Shown here in pieces: positions 8,483 to 16,374 of a stretch of DNA of 64,000 bases. Position numbers and translations under genes: made by a program. The DNA comes from CAWDMN01 sp963803155 (GTDB lineage Bacteria; Acidobacteriota; Terriglobia; Versatilivoradales; Versatilivoraceae): assembly GCA_963803155.1 (NCBI GenBank), contig CAWDMN010000049.1, positions 1-64,000 on the forward strand. The letters are read 5' to 3'. The notes under the pieces were generated by a model. That model had not been told where the DNA came from. It did not search any database and was given only the letters and a program-made list of their open reading frames with translations. The first letter of the stretch is position 1; every line of letters begins with the position of its first letter.

Positions 8483-9010
8483 ATGAAAAGTCTCAGTTTT
8501 TCCACCCAAAAGAAATTGTCCGTGGTCCTGGCGCCGAAGGGGAGCGAGAGCGAGCGAAGCGAGCCCGAGCGGACCGTAGGCACCAGGACCACAGCGGCCA
8601 TAATTCCGGCAGGTTCTTCACTTTCACCGATTCCGTCCAATCCGGAGGTCGTAGCCAAACCCACCCGACGACGTTTCACGGTGGACTACAAATTAAAGCT
8701 TTTGGAGCAAGCCGACGCCTGCTCGCAACCGAATCAACTCGGAGCCTTGTTGCGCCGTGAGGGTCTGTATCATTCCAACCTGATCTTGTGGCGGCGACAA
8801 CGCCAACAAGGGATTCTTCAAGCCCTGACTCCCAAAACCCGAGGCCGTAAGCCCAACCCGAAGAGTCTGCTCATTCAGGAGAACGAGCAACTACGGCGCC
8901 AAAACCAACGACTCAGTCGGCGGCTCCAACAGGCTGAGATTATTATCGAGTTCCAAAAAAAACTGTCGGAAGCCCTAGGGATTCCCCTGAAGGGAGAGAG
9001 CAACGAATGA
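8483..9010 (+). CDS. IS3-like transposase OrfA (helix-turn-helix)
   Basis: 175 residues. After a low-complexity N-terminus of about 55 residues comes the helix-turn-helix region (RRRFTVDYKLKLLEQADA... LGALLRREGLYHSNLILW), then a coiled-coil leucine-zipper-like stretch (LIQENEQLRRQNQRLSRRLQ) used for subunit contact. It provides DNA end recognition for transposition. Its stop overlaps the start of OrfB as ATGA, suggesting translational coupling rather than the usual -1 frameshift fusion. The N-terminal repeats GSESERSEPER come from a GAGCGAG-rich tract and may be an extension. Confidence 0.85.
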   Translation: MKSLSFSTQKKLSVVLAPKGSESERSEPERTVGTRTTAAIIPAGSSLSPIPSNPEVVAKPTRRRFTVDYKLKLLEQADACSQPNQLGALLRREGLYHSNLILWRRQRQQGILQALTPKTRGRKPNPKSLLIQENEQLRRQNQRLSRRLQQAEIIIEFQKKLSEALGIPLKGESNE

Positions 9011-10008
9011 ACACCACGCTCACCCTTTCCGAAAAAGTCGGCAAAGTGGCCGCCTGTCAATCCTTGGGAGTGGCCCGGGCCTCCCTGTACCGGTTTGTTC
9101 AGCCGACCCGTCCCTTCGTCTCCCAACCACCACGACCTTCTCCACCCCGCACCTTGAGCGGGCCGGAACGAGAGACGGTCTTGGCCCAACTCAACTCGGA
9201 GCGGTTTGTCGATCAGCCTCCGGCTCAAGTTTATGCCTCCCTGCTCGATGAGGGGCGCTACCTCTGCTCGGTCCGGACCATGTACCGTATTTTGGAGGAA
9301 CAAGACCAAGTCCGGGAACGCCGTAACCAATTGCGTCACCCGGTCTATCAAAAGCCAGAATTACTGGCCACGGCTCCTAATCAGGTCTGGTCTTGGGACA
9401 TTACCAAGTTGCTGGGTCCGGTCAAGTGGACCTACTTCTATCTCTACGTCCTCTTGGACATCTTCAGTCGTTATGTCGTCGGCTGGATGGTCGCTCCTCG
9501 CGAAAGTGCCACCTTGGCGGAAAAGCTGATTCGGGAATCCTGTGGCAAGCAATCCATTCTGCCCGGAAAATTAACCGTTCACGCCGACCGCGGACCGTCG
9601 ATGATCTCTCAATCCGTGGCCCTGTTACTGGCGGATCTGGGAGTCACCAAAACCCACAGCCGGCCGCATACTTCTAATGACAATCCCTTTTCCGAGTCGC
9701 ACTTTAAAACCCTCAAGTACCGCCCGGAGTTCCCGGATCGCTTTGGCTCGATCCAAGATTGCCGCAGTTTCTGTCAGCAGTTTTTTTCTTGGTATAACAC
9801 CCAACATCATCATTCGGCCCTCGGCTGGCTTTCTCCCCAGGTGGTCCATCTGAGTCAGGCCGCTGAAGTTTTGAAAGCTCGTCAGCAGGTCCTGAATGAG
9901 GCTTTTCAAACTAAGCCCGAACGCTTTGTTCGCAAGCCTCCACAACCGGCTAAACTTCCAGAAGCAGTTTGGATTAATCCTCCCAAACCCAAAGGGGAGA
10001 GTGAGTGA
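9007..10008 (+). CDS. IS3-like transposase OrfB (DDE integrase, rve domain)
   Basis: 333 residues, full length for the type. An N-terminal HTH-like piece (VARASLYRF) is followed by an HTH_21-like region and the catalytic core: first Asp in WSWDITKL, second Asp in HADRGPSM, and Glu in NPFSESHFKTLKYR. All three acidic residues are present, so the enzyme looks active. The C-terminal part has the family motif YNTQHHHSALGWLSP. It starts inside the last codons of OrfA. Confidence 0.9.
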   Translation: MNTTLTLSEKVGKVAACQSLGVARASLYRFVQPTRPFVSQPPRPSPPRTLSGPERETVLAQLNSERFVDQPPAQVYASLLDEGRYLCSVRTMYRILEEQDQVRERRNQLRHPVYQKPELLATAPNQVWSWDITKLLGPVKWTYFYLYVLLDIFSRYVVGWMVAPRESATLAEKLIRESCGKQSILPGKLTVHADRGPSMISQSVALLLADLGVTKTHSRPHTSNDNPFSESHFKTLKYRPEFPDRFGSIQDCRSFCQQFFSWYNTQHHHSALGWLSPQVVHLSQAAEVLKARQQVLNEAFQTKPERFVRKPPQPAKLPEAVWINPPKPKGESE

Positions 10009-10071
10009 TCGCTACACTAAATTCGTACGACAGCTGTCTCAAAATCATTGACATCTTCCGGGCTCGTATCT

Positions 10072-10251
10072 CTACTCTTCATTCTTCACAAGTAATCGAG
10101 GAGAGTAGAAGGTTATATACCCGCAGACCTCGCATCGAATCGGGCCAACTTCCGTCCTCGGATCCGTTGGGAATGGGTAATCCTCCCCCAAGTCAATAAG
10201 GTGCCCGTCTTTGTTCTTTGGACTAGCGCATAGAACTTGGTATTTTGCCAC
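10072..10251 (-). CDS. Small cassette protein with GTG start
   Basis: 59 residues from GTG at 10251, preceded by AAAAGGAGCACATC, a strong ribosome site. It begins VAKYQVLCASPKNKDGH and contains PIRCEVCGYITFY. The CxxC plus the upstream cysteine suggest a partial zinc-ribbon, though only one clear pair is seen. It directly follows the attC at 10280-10354 in array direction, the expected place for a cassette gene. The IS lies 29 bases beyond its stop, so its own 3' end is intact. No function can be assigned. Confidence 0.55.
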   Translation of the reverse strand: MAKYQVLCASPKNKDGHLIDLGEDYPFPTDPRTEVGPIRCEVCGYITFYSPRLLVKNEE

Positions 10252-10279
10252 GATGTGCTCCTTTTGATTGAAGTGTACA

Positions 10280-10354
10280 GCCTAACGTTCCGCATAACCG
10301 GCTGGCAATGGAGCGCAGCGGAATTGCCAGCCCGAGTTGATGCGGTTGTTAGGC
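10280..10354 (-). other. attC site
   Basis: Perfect cores GCCTAAC (10280-10286) and GTTAGGC (10348-10354), with long arms CGTTCCGCATAACC / TTGATGCGG and CTGGCAAT / ATTGCCAG. It is the best-formed site of the array. Confidence 0.9.
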
Positions 10355-10364
10355 GACAGCAGCG

Positions 10365-11387
10365 TCAATTAACAATCTCGAAATCAAGAATCCGAAACTC
10401 AACCGCAGAGCTTCTCCAGTTCGTCAATACTCCAATGCTTTCGTGTACACTGCTAGTTACTCTTTTCGCGAGACCGGCCGGTATCAGGCCGCTAAACCTA
10501 ACAACATCAACATCCAATGGGGTACCCTGTGCATCTCGGAAGACAAGAAGACAATAAACATTCTTGACAGGTTCCCTCAGTTGGTTTCTGAGAGAGAAGG
10601 AATAACCGCCTGAAAACTGGTTCCCTGGGATATCCCATGCAAGCTGCCCTCCGATAACGCCTTCCGAGCTTCGCCCACCCAAGTCTGACAGAATTGAACG
10701 CTGGCCTTTGGCGGGTTTGGCTTGTGCAAGTGGTTTCGCCGACACGACCTTTCCAAGCAATGTCTTTAAATAGTTAGAAGGAATTGCGAAGTTTAGGTTT
10801 TGCCCGCCTCTGAAGGTTGCGACTGAAATACCGATAACTTCCCCCTTACCGTTCAGCACCGGACCACCACTGCTTCCAGGGGATATGGGGGCGGTAATTT
10901 GGAGAAGCTTGTCGTTTCCAACCACTCTGATACTGCTGATGATGCCCTGTGAAAACGTGCCTTCCAACCCCTGAGGATTACCAACGGCATAAACTGTTTC
11001 TCCGACTTGAACGGATTCACTATTGCCAAGGGCAACTGCTCCTGCACGGCCACCAGAGATTTTGAGAACCACAAGATCCCGTTCGGGGTCTACGGCAATA
11101 ATGCCTTCGATGTCGTATTTTGTTTTCTGACCAATTATTTTTGCGTACCCTCTTGCGGCACCCTCGACGACATGGAGATTGCTGGCAACCTCGCCATCAT
11201 GAACGAAAAAGCCACTGCCAAGGGAGAGTGGTTGGCCGTTGACGTCTTCCATCACGAGGAGGACAGTTGAACTAAACGCCTTCTTGGCAATTTCCTGAGC
11301 CGTTTGCGCGCTTGCTCCTGCTGTTTCGAAGAATAGTAGAAGCGCCAAGGACATGATGCTGACCAATGTGCTTTTCATTTGTTTCAT
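10365..11387 (-). CDS. Exported trypsin-like serine protease (S1C/DegP-like catalytic domain)
   Basis: 340 residues from ATG at 11387. A signal peptide (LVSIMSLALLLFFETAGASA) precedes the protease domain. The catalytic triad is visible: His in ASNLHVVEG, Asp in DPERDLVVLKI, Ser in SPGSSGGPVLN. No PDZ domain follows. Instead there is a C-terminal beta-rich domain of about 110 residues ending in EFRILDFEIVN, which resembles FxLYD-type domains that describe protein-surface modules. It is predicted periplasmic or surface quality control, or a stress protease. It is a single-gene cassette between two good attC sites. Confidence 0.85.
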   Translation of the reverse strand: MKQMKSTLVSIMSLALLLFFETAGASAQTAQEIAKKAFSSTVLLVMEDVNGQPLSLGSGFFVHDGEVASNLHVVEGAARGYAKIIGQKTKYDIEGIIAVDPERDLVVLKISGGRAGAVALGNSESVQVGETVYAVGNPQGLEGTFSQGIISSIRVVGNDKLLQITAPISPGSSGGPVLNGKGEVIGISVATFRGGQNLNFAIPSNYLKTLLGKVVSAKPLAQAKPAKGQRSILSDLGGRSSEGVIGGQLAWDIPGNQFSGGYSFSLRNQLREPVKNVYCLLVFRDAQGTPLDVDVVRFSGLIPAGLAKRVTSSVHESIGVLTNWRSSAVEFRILDFEIVN

Positions 11388-11405
11388 CTCGTTTTCTTTC
11401 CTGTC

Positions 11406-11465
11406 GTCTAACGTGAGCATCAACGGCGCGACTCTGCCGTATCCGCCTCGATGCACGGGTTAGAC
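11406..11465 (-). other. attC site
   Basis: Cores GTCTAAC (11406-11412) and GTTAGAC (11459-11465) are exactly complementary. The arms GTGAGCATCAACGGCG and CGCCTCGATGCAC pair. Confidence 0.9.
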
Positions 11466-11469
11466 GTTT

Positions 11470-11865
11470 TCATGGCCAGTCTATTGAACTATCACCCAAG
11501 CATTTTCGAAACGATTCGGATGATATTTGGAACATCCAAAAAGAGTCGAATCGAATATTGGAAAACTTTTCTTTATCTTCGGCTGTAAATGAACGATCGA
11601 TATTATCTTTGGATATAGGTTTCGATAAAGGGAGATACCTATAGAAAATCGAATCATTGTCCTTTGAAAGTATTATTCCTATACCCGGCACACTCATGAA
11701 GTGTTCTGAATAGCTACCTGTACAATAAGGTAACAGTATATCTCCACTTTCCCCTGGAATAATTGTTCCTCTTATCCCCAAATGATATCTCCCTGACTCA
11801 ACTCGCTCCTTCTCTAGAGGTTTTGGATTGCCAAACACTACGACATAGTATGTAGGATGCTTCAT
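11470..11865 (-). CDS. Hypothetical cassette protein
   Basis: 131 residues. The start is the second ATG of the frame at 11865, chosen because AAAGGAGGTATAT lies immediately upstream. It begins MKHPTYYVVVFGNPKPLEKE, then a likely beta-rich fold (YHLGIRGTIIPGESGDILLPY). No signal peptide, membrane segment or known motif. It is AT-rich compared with the rest of the window. It is a single-gene cassette between attC sites at 11406 and 11892. Confidence 0.6.
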   Translation of the reverse strand: MKHPTYYVVVFGNPKPLEKERVESGRYHLGIRGTIIPGESGDILLPYCTGSYSEHFMSVPGIGIILSKDNDSIFYRYLPLSKPISKDNIDRSFTAEDKEKFSNIRFDSFWMFQISSESFRKCLGDSSIDWP

Positions 11866-11891
11866 ATATACCTCCTTTTCTATATTCATCC

Positions 11892-11958
11892 GTCTAACGT
11901 TTAGGCTGAGGCGCTGGCGCGCTTTTCAGCGCCAGTCGCCTCAAGCCTGTGGTTGGCT
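11892..11958 (-). other. attC site of the first cassette
   Basis: Cores GTCTAAC (11892-11898) and GTTGGCT (11952-11958), with GAGGCG / CGCCTC and CTGGCGC / GCGCCAG inner arms. The GTTGGCT core is complementary to the AGCCAAC junction at 12198-12204, as expected for the two ends of one cassette. Confidence 0.85.
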
Positions 11959-11976
11959 GATTATTTCTTCTATTAT

Positions 11977-12186
11977 TCAGTAACCATACTTTGATGGGTT
12001 CTTTAGGACAGCATCTGTCGTCTCGTCACATTGCTTCCTCGACATAGCACATTGACTGAGAATCAGAATCATTGTGCCCCGATCTCTGGCTTTGGTTGCC
12101 TCGTCCCACTGATCAAGCAATCCCATCGCAAAGAGACGTTCGTTGACAGTCATGCCTTCAAGTTCTGTTTCACTCGGTTTGTTCAT
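11977..12186 (-). CDS. Small conserved-looking cassette protein
   Basis: 69 residues from ATG at 12186 (MNKPSETELEGMTVNERL). A longer frame to 12240 would begin upstream of the attI-like junction and is less likely. The core TVNERLFAMGLLDQWDEA and the ending VLKNPSKYGY match a pattern I associate with small proteins found in integron cassettes and bacterial chromosomes, of unknown function. It has two cysteines and no signal peptide. It is the first cassette after the integrase stub, the position normally best expressed from an integron promoter. Confidence 0.6.
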   Translation of the reverse strand: MNKPSETELEGMTVNERLFAMGLLDQWDEATKARDRGTMILILSQCAMSRKQCDETTDAVLKNPSKYGY

Positions 12187-12197
12187 TACAATTTCAC

Positions 12198-12204
12198 AGC
12201 CAAC
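12198..12204 (-). other. Probable attI / first-cassette junction
   Basis: On the - strand the bases read GTTGGCT, the core (G/TTRRRY) at which cassettes are inserted. It marks the upstream end of the first cassette and matches the core of that cassette's attC. It lies about 490 bases from the integrase start, longer than usual, so the attI region may have been altered. Confidence 0.5.
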
Positions 12205-12691
12205 AAATTTATTAGGCCGAATCGGAGGTGTAATCGGCAACCTTTTAATTTACATGTGATTGCCAGAGGTTCCCCTCCTGGTTTTGGAGCCTTCCCTTGA
12301 AACGCTCTTCCGCTCCTGTGCCAGCAACTTGTTCCGTTCTTAAACGATCTGGCGCCGCCACCGGGAATGACAGATTCCCTTTGACTCCCACTTCACTTTT
12401 AGACTCCGTGTCGTTCCCACAAGTGAGAAATTCCCCCAGATTGCTCACCTCCGTTCGGGATGGCAAGATCCTTCTGTAAATCATTCGCCTGCCCGTTCAT
12501 GCTTTCCGGCAGGGAATCCCGTGAAATTTAACTTGTTGCCTTTCTGATTCAGAGGTATTTTATAAATACTGCTAAAAAATATCCAGAGAAAGCATTTACT
12601 CCCTCGTTAACTTGCCCCTTCAGTTCTCGCGAGGAAAATCATTGGCCAGCGCATTGACTTTGCTGATTAAGAATGGGAGAGGACAAATACG
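12205..12691. other. Integron leader region between attI-like core and integrase stub
   Basis: No solid gene. A - strand frame of 79 residues (12245-12484) exists but has unconvincing composition. The AT-rich part around 12530-12600 (TTTTATAAATACTG) could hold promoters for the cassettes or the integrase; I cannot define them confidently. Confidence 0.35.
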
Positions 12692-12871
12692 ATGACAGCG
12701 GCCTTTCCATCGGTTCATGCCTCCGGTCGGCGGGCCACCTCTCGAAAAGAGCCCGTCAAGCTGCTCGATCGGGTCCGGGATCTCATGCGTCTGCGCCATT
12801 ATTCGTTAGGCACGGAAGAATCCTATGTGCAGTGGATTCGCCGCTTTATTGTGTATCACCACAAGGGGCGC
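12692..12871 (+). pseudogene. intI: Integron integrase, truncated N-terminal stub
   Basis: Only the first 60 or so residues remain. KLLDRVRDLMRLRHYSLGTE followed by ESYVQWIRRFIVYHHKGR is the N-terminal SAM-like core-binding domain of IntI tyrosine recombinases. The catalytic domain with its R-H-R-Y residues is absent: similarity stops at HHKGR, where family members continue with HP. The stub runs away from the cassettes, exactly as intI does in integrons. Without the catalytic domain the array cannot rearrange through this copy. Confidence 0.85.
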
Positions 12872-12946
12872 CGCAAACAATCGTTATCCCTTTCGCACCA
12901 CAATCAATCATGTAATCTGGATACCCCCAAAATCATGGTCGCCAGC

Positions 12947-13189
12947 GGCCACTCCTTTCAACGCTCTGAGCGGTTGGAACGAAAGTTCGTATTCGACTGG
13001 CATTGCCATCCGGAAATCGAATTGACGAGCATCCTGGAGTTCCGCAGCTTGTGCTTTATAGTTGACTATCGCAAAAGTGAGCCGAAGCGGTTAGCAGAGA
13101 ATCTGCCGCACATCTGGGTATCGCACCAACCAACCGGCAAAGGTAAGAGATGTCAGGCCATTGTAGTGCGAATTTTCCACGAGCCATGA
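12947..13189 (+). pseudogene. Decayed AraC-family sensor (cupin) domain, in frame with the intI stub
   Basis: In the same reading frame as the integrase stub, residues read FVFDWHCHPEIELTSILEF and, later, ENLPHIWVSHQPTGKG. These are the N-terminal cupin motifs of AraC-type regulators (WHxHPExELT and NLPHxW). The segment normally carrying the GDLVLLG loop is shortened and altered, and the DNA-binding HTH domains are missing. It looks like a fragment of another gene joined by deletion, not a functional regulator. A chimeric protein of 165 residues would nevertheless be made if the frame is expressed. Confidence 0.65.
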
Positions 13190-13252
13190 GCTTTTAACGA
13201 CTTTGCCGAGTTCCGTGCCTCGTCTAAAACGCGATGCATGGCTGCCTAAATC
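13181..13252. repeat. Dispersed 70-bp repeat, copy 1
   Basis: The sequence starts GAGCCATGAGCTTTTAACGA and ends near GGCTGCCTAAAT. It is related to copies at 26062-26133 and 45217-45286. In all three, the - strand can be read as GS(H/Y)A...R..RG.E.G... Confidence 0.5.
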
Positions 13253-13274
13253 CGAATCATAGGCGCCCCCAAGT

Positions 13275-14069
13275 TCAATCCCCGAAAACATTGCCTTTTT
13301 TATCTGTTGCGACAAGCCACCGAAGCGCGGCCACAATCAGTTTATTCTGGGTGGGATCAATGAAGATTTGATTCCCGTGTCCCATGTTCAGATACACCAT
13401 CCGGTATTTGGTGTTTGTCCATACCACGGGGAAATCCCCGTCGGGGATAATATCTTTCAGGCCGAACGGATAGTTTTCGGGTGAAAGGGATACCAGCACC
13501 TTGATGTTCTTATCTTCACGGGGGCTGGGTTTCCATTGATACCATTCGTTGGTAGGAGAAATAAACGTGTCGGGCAATCCTTTGGTGACCGGATGAGAGC
13601 GGTCATCCACAATCAGCTTGGCTGGAAGCGGCGGCCAGTTGTTTCGATAGAACACTCCTCCGCCAAGAAATTCCAGCAGCCAAGGCCATTTTGTATCCTT
13701 GTCGTTGTAGGCGGCCACATGAAAACCAAGCCAGCCCCCGCCATTGTCCATATATTTTTTGAAAGCTGCGCGTTGTTCGGTATTATGCGGGAAATCATTC
13801 AACATCAAAATGACTGAATAATCTTTGAGCTTTTCTTCGTTCAAATCCGCCATCGAACTAGTGGTGTCAAACACAAAACCGTTTCCGACGGTAAGCTCTT
13901 TGAAGAATTTAATGGCGTCCTGGGCAAACTCCACATGGGCGGTTTCGACCTGATTTGAGTAAAATGCCAGAACCTTGAACCGCGGAAACTGAGCATAAGA
14001 TGCAGTGCAGAGAGAGAGCAGAATTAAAACAATCCAGGCACTCCGGCGAATCATACCATTGGGATTCAT
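13275..14069 (-). CDS. Exported ThuA-like protein
   Basis: 264 residues. Start ATG at 14069 follows AAGGTGGCAAA and opens a signal peptide (AWIVLILLSLCTASYA). The body is a ThuA/trehalose-utilisation-like domain with a class I glutamine-amidotransferase-like fold: FKVLAFYSNQVETAHVEF, DYSVILMLNDFPHN, NGGGWLGFHVAAYN, and PVVWTNTKYRMVYLNMGHG near the C-terminus. The family is tied to sugar metabolism in several phyla, but its reaction is not established. Neighbours are an epimerase and glycosidases, which supports a carbohydrate role. It is the first intact gene past the integron boundary. Confidence 0.85.
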   Translation of the reverse strand: MNPNGMIRRSAWIVLILLSLCTASYAQFPRFKVLAFYSNQVETAHVEFAQDAIKFFKELTVGNGFVFDTTSSMADLNEEKLKDYSVILMLNDFPHNTEQRAAFKKYMDNGGGWLGFHVAAYNDKDTKWPWLLEFLGGGVFYRNNWPPLPAKLIVDDRSHPVTKGLPDTFISPTNEWYQWKPSPREDKNIKVLVSLSPENYPFGLKDIIPDGDFPVVWTNTKYRMVYLNMGHGNQIFIDPTQNKLIVAALRWLVATDKKGNVFGD

Positions 14070-14124
14070 TTTGCCACCTTTTGTTGTCGGGATTTCGGCT
14101 TCTTCCAAGCATTCACGAGTCCAT

Positions 14125-14345
14125 TTATTCCAAGGAGCGTTCAAGCTGAGACTAATGCATCCACAATTCAGGTATGAAATGCATACTCATCGCACATGCC
14201 CCCGCTCGCACTTCGACAAGCTCAGTACGAGCGGGGATTGGAGTGCCGCTCATCCTGAGCTTGTCGAAGGATGAGCGAAATCAGTGGATGGACTCCTTGT
14301 TGTTCATCGCAATAGTGAACTCATCATGAAAGCTCATTGGAATTA
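14125..14345. repeat. MITE-like repeat, copy 1
   Basis: The repeat is about 220 bp. Its ends are imperfect inverted repeats (TTATTCCAAGGAGC and, reversed, TAATTCCAATGAGC). Two inner hairpins are built from CCCGCTCGCACTTCGACAAG... and CGCTCATCCTGAGCTTGTCG.... No coding capacity. Two further copies lie at 16375-16593 and 18219-18438. Confidence 0.8.
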
Positions 14346-14413
14346 ACAATCATTCGAGCCAGCCTGGCAATGTCCGGGAAAAGGGCCGCACTGCTCAGGC
14401 CTCGTCTGTTGCT

Positions 14414-14707
14414 CTAATTCAAATCGTCGCTGACAACACGAATTCGAAAACCTCCACTGAACACCTCACCTGGAGCAAGAATTTTTATTCCGGTCTCCGG
14501 CACACCCCTCGACAAAAGATTAAAACCGTTGGTGGCATGTGATACAGGCTCAAAAGCAAAAAAGGGCTTCCCGAAAGGTGAATAGAGAATGACGTGGCCT
14601 AAGCAGGGATCACCGGTCACCAGCAGAGCCGCGTGCGCAGAGGGATAAAAAATCTTCGCCCAGCCGGTCCAGCCGCCAAAGCAGTCGTCGATGACGCGTC
14701 CTCCCAT
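14414..14707 (-). pseudogene. Aldose 1-epimerase, C-terminal part (frame-shifted)
   Basis: 97 residues that continue the epimerase encoded at 14610-15332 in another frame: GGRVIDDCFGGWTGWAKI, then VILYSPFGKPFFAFEPVSHATNGFNL, a characteristic C-terminal motif of aldose 1-epimerases (EPVSHxxxAFN-like, here with glutamate as catalytic-base candidate). The joint is near 14705. Together the two pieces give about 306 residues, the normal family length, so this is one gene with a single-base frameshift (a real mutation or a sequence error). Confidence 0.7.
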
Positions 14708-15332
14708 AGCGGTCGCAGTGGCAAAATCCAGGTTCTGGAGTAATCGTGATCATGGGATCCTCCAGAGAGCGCGGGTACACTCCGGAAACTTTGAACTGCA
14801 ATTGGACGTCATCGTCTCCTTTCCCTCCCCAACTCCGATTAAAATAAGGATGAAAACCAAAGCCACAAGGCATCGCCAAATCACCTACATTGGCCAGGGT
14901 CATCTTGACGGAGAGGGAATTGGCCGCAAGTTCATATTGGATTTTACAAGCCAGGGGGAAAGGAAAATTAAAATCAGGGAAGTCGCGCGAGTCAATGGAA
15001 CAGGCCAGCGCTGCCGGGGATTGCCGGAAAACCTTCCAAGGCCGGCGCCGGACATCGCCATGCTGAGCGTGCCCCTCCGCCGTAGTGGGACGCAAAGAGT
15101 AGAGGCGATCGCGGAAGACAAACCGCGCATCCTTCACGGGATTACACCATGGCGCCATCGTAAAAGAGGACATCAGGGACGGGTTGAGCGCCGTGACGGC
15201 TTCGTCCGGCGTCGGGCGCAGAAGTGGGACCCATTTTCCTCTGAATCGACCCGCGAAAGAGACAATGCTGGTGCCTGCTTCAGGCAGGACTTCAAGCCGC
15301 AAGCAATTGGTTTGAAAAGTCAGGAGGGACAT
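14610..15332 (-). CDS. Aldose 1-epimerase, N-terminal part
   Basis: The useful part runs from ATG at 15332 to about 14705, after which the frame becomes nonsensical. Visible features are LEVLPEAGTSIVSFAG at the start, WCNPVKDARF (the family NPI/R stretch) and GDLAMPCGFGFHPYFNR, which contains the conserved HPYF histidine of the galactose mutarotase fold. The enzyme interconverts alpha and beta anomers of hexoses in the cytoplasm. The C-terminal third is in another frame at 14414-14707. It sits among carbohydrate genes on the same strand. Confidence 0.75.
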   Translation of the reverse strand: MSLLTFQTNCLRLEVLPEAGTSIVSFAGRFRGKWVPLLRPTPDEAVTALNPSLMSSFTMAPWCNPVKDARFVFRDRLYSLRPTTAEGHAQHGDVRRRPWKVFRQSPAALACSIDSRDFPDFNFPFPLACKIQYELAANSLSVKMTLANVGDLAMPCGFGFHPYFNRSWGGKGDDDVQLQFKVSGVYPRSLEDPMITITPEPGFCHCDRYGRTRHRRLLWRLDRLGEDFLSLCARGSAGDR

Positions 15333-15514
15333 GAGTTTTGTTCTTCCTCATCGCCGAGTTTTGCCGGTAGAGCAAACCAGCGGGACTTCCTCCTGGATCG
15401 TTAAGATCGACCGAAGTGGCAGAAAAAAGCTTGACTCGAAATCGTCAACTCCAGCGGCTCAAGGAAGCCTGGGGGGATTCCTCTTTCAGCTCTTCCCTGG
15501 TAGGGTCTTTTCAT

Positions 15515-16192
15515 TCATTTCGATTTGGCGGGGGAGGAATCAGGATACCCAATAGGCATGATTGCCATAGGAATTTCGTCCTCCGTCAACGCCAGTACCT
15601 TCTTTATCGCCGCGATATTCAGACCGGCCGCATAAGTGGTTCCCAACTTCAGCGCTGCCGCCGCCAGATAAACATTTTGCCCTACAAAACCAGCGCTGGC
15701 ATGGGCAAGATTGATCTTGCTGGAACGGTTCTCCTCAGCCGGAAAGCCGGAGATCTCCGCTGTCAACACTAGGACTACGGGAGCAGCGGCTGCATAAGAA
15801 TTGGCGGGCGCAATCGATTCCTTGATGTTTTTTCTGATAACCTTTCTCAGAATATGGCTTTTGGCGTCATATCGGAAGAGCCCCTGGTCATTGGCCAGAT
15901 AGATTCTAACGCATTGGGAGTTGTAAGCGGAAGGCGCCGTTCGCTTGCCGTCCGGCCGGTTGATCCCATTGGCCGACCAAAGCAAATTGGAAAGCACATC
16001 CAGGGGAAGGCGAGTGGATTTGAAAGCCCGCGTCGACTGGCGCAGCTGCAAGGCTTCTCGCAAATCTACATTAAATCGCAGTGCTGGAGCGGGCAGAGAG
16101 ATATCTTCGGATTCCGCAATTATCGGTCCGCAATAAAGCAGCCCGATGAAAAATAAGCTTATGCAGCTCTTTTGGATCAATATTCTGAGCAA
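15515..16192 (-). CDS. Exported nitroreductase-like (SagB-type) protein
   Basis: 225 residues with a signal peptide (KSCISLFFIGLLYCGPIIAE). The mature region has RQSTRAFKSTRLPLDVLSNL (FMN-binding start of nitroreductase-like proteins), LLWSANGINRPDGKRTAPSA, then a C-terminal glycine-rich NVYLAAAALKLGTTYAAG motif. SagB/ThcOx-type nitroreductases bind FMN. Exported versions of this size occur widely in anaerobes and acidobacteria, with unknown substrate. Conserved Arg and Ser/Ala-rich FMN contacts appear intact. It is flanked by MITE copies. Confidence 0.8.
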   Translation of the reverse strand: MLRILIQKSCISLFFIGLLYCGPIIAESEDISLPAPALRFNVDLREALQLRQSTRAFKSTRLPLDVLSNLLWSANGINRPDGKRTAPSAYNSQCVRIYLANDQGLFRYDAKSHILRKVIRKNIKESIAPANSYAAAAPVVLVLTAEISGFPAEENRSSKINLAHASAGFVGQNVYLAAAALKLGTTYAAGLNIAAIKKVLALTEDEIPMAIMPIGYPDSSPAKSK

Positions 16193-16374
16193 AGTCGACT
16201 CCTCCCCGCGAAATCAACAATTGTAAATGAGCAAGCAGCAGGCAGCAGACAGCCCGCGGTAAACGTTATGAAGCAGGCAGTATGCGGCAAAAGCCTTCCG
16301 GCATCCATTTAGCGCGAAGAGCTTCTTTCCCATCAAAGGCGAAGCCGGGATTTGGCATTGTTTACTCTTCCCAC

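Larger units (their letters stand above)
8431..10042 (+). mobile_element. IS3-like insertion sequence
   Basis: The element is about 1.6 kb. Terminal inverted repeats read TTGAGACATCTGCC at the left and, reversed, TTGAGACAGCTGTC at the right. It carries two overlapping transposase genes in the + direction. I see no clear target-site duplication in the flanks (ATATAG and AATCAT). It is inserted in the cassette that holds the 59-residue ORF at 10072-10251. Confidence 0.75.

Noticed and set aside
10005..10199. + strand frame beyond OrfB of the IS
   Set aside because: It is antisense to the better-supported GTG-started ORF and starts inside the IS end.
12245..12484. 79-residue - strand frame in the integron leader
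   Set aside because: No ribosome site of quality, odd composition, and it runs through the expected attI/promoter region. Not listed as a gene.
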